Assembly: GCA_937967685.1 (NCBI GenBank)
Contig: CALBTX010000201.1
Span: 1-8,333, forward strand
Reading direction: 5' to 3'
Source of the DNA: an uncultured Bacillaceae bacterium
GTDB lineage: Bacteria; Bacillota; Bacilli; Caldalkalibacillales; Caldalkalibacillaceae
Length of the DNA: 8,333 nucleotides
Shown here: piece after piece, positions 6,400 to 8,333 of the stretch
Numbering within the stretch: the first letter of the stretch is position 1
How the letters are laid out: each line of letters starts with the position of its first letter
Position numbers and translations under genes: made by a program
Notes under the pieces: generated by a model
Seen by the model: the letters and a program-made list of their open reading frames with translations, nothing else
Databases searched by the model: none
What the model was told of the DNA's origin: nothing

Positions 6400-6442
6400 T
6401 CCTTCACCAGTTTGTACATGTTATGCGGCGTTTGTCTGTTCC

Positions 6443-6471
6443 ATGACTTAAGGAAAAATCCGTTGTATAAG
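6443..6471 (+). promoter_or_regulatory. Candidate SigA-type promoter for the small membrane protein operon
   Basis: ATGACT at 6443-6448 and TATAAG at 6466-6471 are separated by 17 bp, matching the consensus at 4 of 6 and 5 of 6 positions. The transcript would start near 6478, about 67 bases before the first gene of the right-hand trio. A sporulation sigma-factor promoter could exist instead; I could not recognise one. Confidence 0.35.
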
Positions 6472-6492
6472 AAGGGCCGGGACGCATCACAA
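6464..6492 (-). promoter_or_regulatory. Candidate promoter for the potassium channel gene
   Basis: On the minus strand TTGTGA (6492-6487) and TATACA (6469-6464) are separated by 17 bp, each matching 4 of 6 consensus bases. The -10 overlaps that of the opposing candidate promoter, as in the aconitase/IclR region. The leader would be about 60 bases. Confidence 0.35.
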
Positions 6493-6544
6493 TAAATGTA
6501 TAACACCATTATCGTCACGAATTCGCGATATGAAGGAGTATGAT

Positions 6545-6751
6545 GTGCAGATGAACGAAATCACCCGCTATTTGGCCGAAATGAATATTTTGCTTTGGGT
6601 GCTCGGTCTGTTGTTCTTTCACGGCTTGCTCTACTATGTCTTAGGGACGCCGAATTGGCTGGGGGTGACCCTGATTGCGACGGGGGTGTGGGCGGCCGGC
6701 CTCATCATTTTAAAAGCGGTGTCGAAAGCCAGGTTGAAAGAGAAAGCTTAA
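6545..6751 (+). CDS. Small two-helix membrane protein of unknown function
   Basis: I do not recognise this 68-residue protein. It has two hydrophobic helices, about residues 12-32 (LLWVLGLLFFHGLLYYVL) and 38-58 (LGVTLIATGVWAAGLIIL), and a short basic tail, KARLKEKA. This is consistent with a small integral membrane protein with a helical hairpin. The frame extends to ATG 6530, but the only ribosome binding site, AAGGAG at 6533-6538, lies inside that extension and 6 bases before GTG 6545. GTG 6545 is therefore preferred; ATG 6551 is an alternative. It is 31 bp upstream of the spore lipoprotein on the same strand, so it may be co-expressed during sporulation. Confidence 0.65.
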   Translation: MQMNEITRYLAEMNILLWVLGLLFFHGLLYYVLGTPNWLGVTLIATGVWAAGLIILKAVSKARLKEKA

Positions 6752-6782
6752 TGGTGCAACTTTGCCGAGGAGTGACCAAAGA

Positions 6783-7400
6783 ATGAAAAGTTGGCAAATC
6801 CGCTTGACTTTCATGTTGCTTTCCATCGTCCTCTTCGTCGCCGGCTGCGGAATGGCCCAGAACGATCAACCGCCGCCAGCACAATATCAACCGGAAGCAC
6901 AGACCGAAGATCAAGCGCAAAGCAAAGCTGGACAGCAGCAAGCGCAAAGCAAAGCTACAGAACAGCAGCAGAAATCCAAGGCCCACAATAAGCAACAGTC
7001 CCAACAACAAACGGGTTCGGCAGAAGAAGGAAAACCGCTCAAGAAAGCGGAAAAGGAAAAGCCAGGCGGACCGCAAATCAATAAAGAGGTTCTCGAGCAA
7101 GCCAGGCTTGCCGCCCGACAAGTGGATGGGGTGCGCGAGGTGGCTGCTGTGGCCATCGATCAGGACTTATCCGTTGCGGTGAATGTGGCCCAAATGAAAC
7201 GGCTGCAATTAAAAGCGATTCGCAAGGAAATTTTTCATAAACTGAAAAAAGCCCATCCCGAGATGACCGTTCATGTCACGACTGACCGGAAAATTTTCTG
7301 GGAGATGGAAAAGCTGGAAAAAGAAGCGTATGCTCAAAAACCGAAAGTCTCGGACATGCAGAAAAAGTTACACAAATTAAATGAGGACATGAAGGGGTAA
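6783..7400 (+). CDS. YhcN/YlaJ-family sporulation lipoprotein
   Basis: A 205-residue predicted lipoprotein. The signal peptide MKSWQIRLTFMLLSIVLF ends in the lipobox VAGC, so C22 should be lipidated after cleavage. Residues 23-97 are a low-complexity linker rich in Gln, Lys, Ala and Ser, containing two copies of QAQSKA. Residues about 98-185 match the YhcN/YlaJ domain: QARLAARQVDGVREVAAVAI, a VAVNV strand, then HPEMTVHVTTDRKIF. In Bacillus, family members are forespore-expressed lipoproteins of the spore membrane, linked to spore properties and germination. The end is lysine-rich and probably helical. The start is ATG 6783, with GAGGAG 10 bases upstream; an upstream in-frame TTG at 6762 precedes that ribosome binding site and is unlikely. 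It lies 19 bp before the YteA-family gene. Confidence 0.88.
   Translation: MKSWQIRLTFMLLSIVLFVAGCGMAQNDQPPPAQYQPEAQTEDQAQSKAGQQQAQSKATEQQQKSKAHNKQQSQQQTGSAEEGKPLKKAEKEKPGGPQINKEVLEQARLAARQVDGVREVAAVAIDQDLSVAVNVAQMKRLQLKAIRKEIFHKLKKAHPEMTVHVTTDRKIFWEMEKLEKEAYAQKPKVSDMQKKLHKLNEDMKG
6912..6956 (+). repeat. Intragenic 18-bp direct repeat in the lipoprotein linker
   Basis: CAAGCGCAAAGCAAAGCT occurs identically at 6912-6929 and 6939-6956, a 27-bp in-frame period. It encodes QAQSKA twice in the spacer between the lipid anchor and the folded domain, and probably arose by recent duplication. Changing copy number would keep the reading frame and only alter tether length. Confidence 0.9.
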
Positions 7401-7419
7401 TCAAAAAGGGAGGTTCAAG

Positions 7420-8175
7420 ATGCTCACTGATCAACAATTGTCACAGCTTAGATCCGTATTGAAGCAGCGATATAGAGAGTTACGCAAGCGAATTGAAGCA
7501 TCGGCACATTTTGGAAATGAGGACGCGTTAATCAAAGAGTCAGCCAGTGAATTGTCCAACTATGATAACCATCCCGGAGATCAAGGAACGGAGCTGTTTG
7601 AGAGACAGAAAGATATCGCTCTGAATGAGCAGGCCGAGGATGAACTCGAAGAGATTGAACGTGCGCTGGAAGCGATGGCTGAAGGCTCTTACGGAAAATG
7701 TGAAGTTTGCGGACAGACGATTAGTTATGAACGTTTGGAAGCGGTTCCTGTCACACGGCGTTGTTTGGCGCATGCCGCTGAAACGACCGTTTCGGAAAAT
7801 AGACCGGCCGAAGAAGATGTCTTGCGTCCGGCTTACGGTCAATTTGAACACGATGAAGATGAGAACCAGGCCACATTATTTGATAGCGAAGATGCTTGGC
7901 AGCGCGTGCAAAGGATGGGGACTTCCGAAACGTCCAGTGACTTTGCCGATTCGGAGAAATCGTATGAAGACATGTTTGTTGAAGAGGATGAGGAACAAGG
8001 GTATGTCGAGGAAGTTGAAGGATTTATCATGACCGACATGGAAGGAAACAACGTTGACGTGAATGAAACGCATGAAAAATACGAAAAATTTCTGGATGAT
8101 CACCGTGTCAGGCCGATTTACGGTCATTCCGGCATCATCGACGTGATCAATGATGAAGAAGAGAATCAGCAGTGA
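7420..8175 (+). CDS. yteA: YteA-family TraR/DksA-type zinc-finger protein
   Basis: A 251-residue protein of the YteA subgroup of the TraR/DksA family. Residues 1-88 are charged and helical, with the subgroup's ELSNYDNHPGDQGTELFERQ block at 44-63 followed by a long acidic helix resembling the DksA coiled coil. The zinc site is C94 and C97 (CEVC), then C115 and H118 (RRCLAH), a CCCH arrangement instead of the four cysteines of classic DksA. The acidic C-terminal half (GQFEHDEDENQ at about 140-150, DSEDAW, SYEDMF) is also typical of YteA-like proteins. DksA binds RNA polymerase through its secondary channel; whether YteA does so is unproven. GGGAGG lies 6 bases before the ATG, a strong start. 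It follows the spore lipoprotein closely, suggesting a shared transcript and a sporulation link. Confidence 0.9.
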   Translation: MLTDQQLSQLRSVLKQRYRELRKRIEASAHFGNEDALIKESASELSNYDNHPGDQGTELFERQKDIALNEQAEDELEEIERALEAMAEGSYGKCEVCGQTISYERLEAVPVTRRCLAHAAETTVSENRPAEEDVLRPAYGQFEHDEDENQATLFDSEDAWQRVQRMGTSETSSDFADSEKSYEDMFVEEDEEQGYVEEVEGFIMTDMEGNNVDVNETHEKYEKFLDDHRVRPIYGHSGIIDVINDEEENQQ

Positions 8176-8205
8176 CTTCGCCAGACAAACAGTTAAGGAG
8201 AGGGC

Positions 8206-8244
8206 ATGCGCATCGAGTTGACCGTTGTAGAGTGTCCCGATTGA
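8206..8244 (+). CDS. Possible 12-codon ORF with a strong ribosome binding site
   Basis: Thirty bases after the YteA-family stop, AAGGAG (8195-8200) stands 5 bases before an ATG opening MRIELTVVECPD, then TGA. The ribosome binding site is as good as those of the real genes here, but the peptide is not recognisable. It could be a genuine micropeptide, a leader peptide for a gene beyond the window, or the start of a gene broken by frameshift. Confidence 0.25.
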   Translation: MRIELTVVECPD

Positions 8245-8250
8245 TTAAGC

Positions 8251-8326
8251 AGGAAGAATGCTTGAAGAAGGCAAATGCTTGAAGCATGAAAATGGTTATG
8301 CAGGCAAATGTTGAAGCATGAAAATG
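8251..8326 (+). repeat. Imperfect direct repeats at the right window edge
   Basis: A 26-bp segment at 8269-8294 recurs at 8302-8326 with a single missing C. A partial related copy, sharing the core AATGCTTGAAG, lies at 8251-8267. Each unit carries a core of the form AATG(C)TTGAAGCATGAAAATG. The core of the complete unit, 8275-8287, is a perfect palindrome apart from its central base (ATGCTT-G-AAGCAT). The array may continue beyond the window, and no long reading frame spans it. Confidence 0.8.
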
Positions 8327-8333
8327 ATGAAAG

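Noticed and set aside
6705..7121. 138-codon minus-strand frame opposite the spore lipoprotein
   Set aside because: Leucine-rich translation is a by-product of the Gln/Lys/Ala-rich linker on the other strand.

Overview
The window looks like a chromosomal stretch from an endospore-forming member of the Bacillota, probably order Bacillales. Evidence: strong purine-rich Shine-Dalgarno sites (AAGGAGG, GGGAGG), a Gram-positive CitB-type aconitase, a YhcN/YlaJ-type sporulation lipoprotein and a YteA-family zinc-finger protein. Base composition is roughly balanced. I see no transposase, integrase, tRNA, rRNA, CRISPR array or phage gene. This reads as ordinary core chromosome with some unusual intergenic structure, and I did not find a clear undescribed defence or mobile system.

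Layout. (1) 1-518, minus: 5' part of a guanylate-kinase-like P-loop protein cut by the window edge, with arginine where the Walker A lysine should be. (2) 519-725: divergent intergenic region. (3) 726-1388, plus: HAD-family phosphatase whose 3' end overlaps the convergent next gene by 37 bp. (4) 1352-2290, minus: ketopantoate reductase (PanE/ApbA) family protein. (5) 2310-2403: a GC-rich hairpin abutting a 75-bp array of four 19-bp tandem repeats, which fills the gap up to the aconitase stop codon. (6) 2404-5112, minus: aconitase. (7) 5113-5274: compact divergent control region with two promoters whose -10 boxes share one palindrome, plus alternating GTTTC/GAAAC half-sites. (8) 5275-6015, plus: IclR-family regulator. 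(9) 6031-6399, minus: minimal two-helix potassium channel, convergent with the regulator. (10) 6545-8175, plus: small two-helix membrane protein, YhcN/YlaJ-type spore lipoprotein and YteA-family protein, closely spaced and probably co-transcribed. (11) 8176-8333: a 12-codon ORF with a strong ribosome binding site, then imperfect direct repeats running toward the window end.

How it fits together. The aconitase and IclR genes are divergent and share a control region carrying IclR-like half-sites, so the simplest reading is an autoregulated IclR protein that also controls aconitase. That differs from the CcpC/CodY control known for Bacillus subtilis citB. The reductase gene lies downstream of aconitase on the same strand and may be partly read from it through the repeat/hairpin leader. 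The right-hand trio is probably a sporulation-related operon. No classical hairpin-plus-U-run terminator was recognised anywhere in the window.
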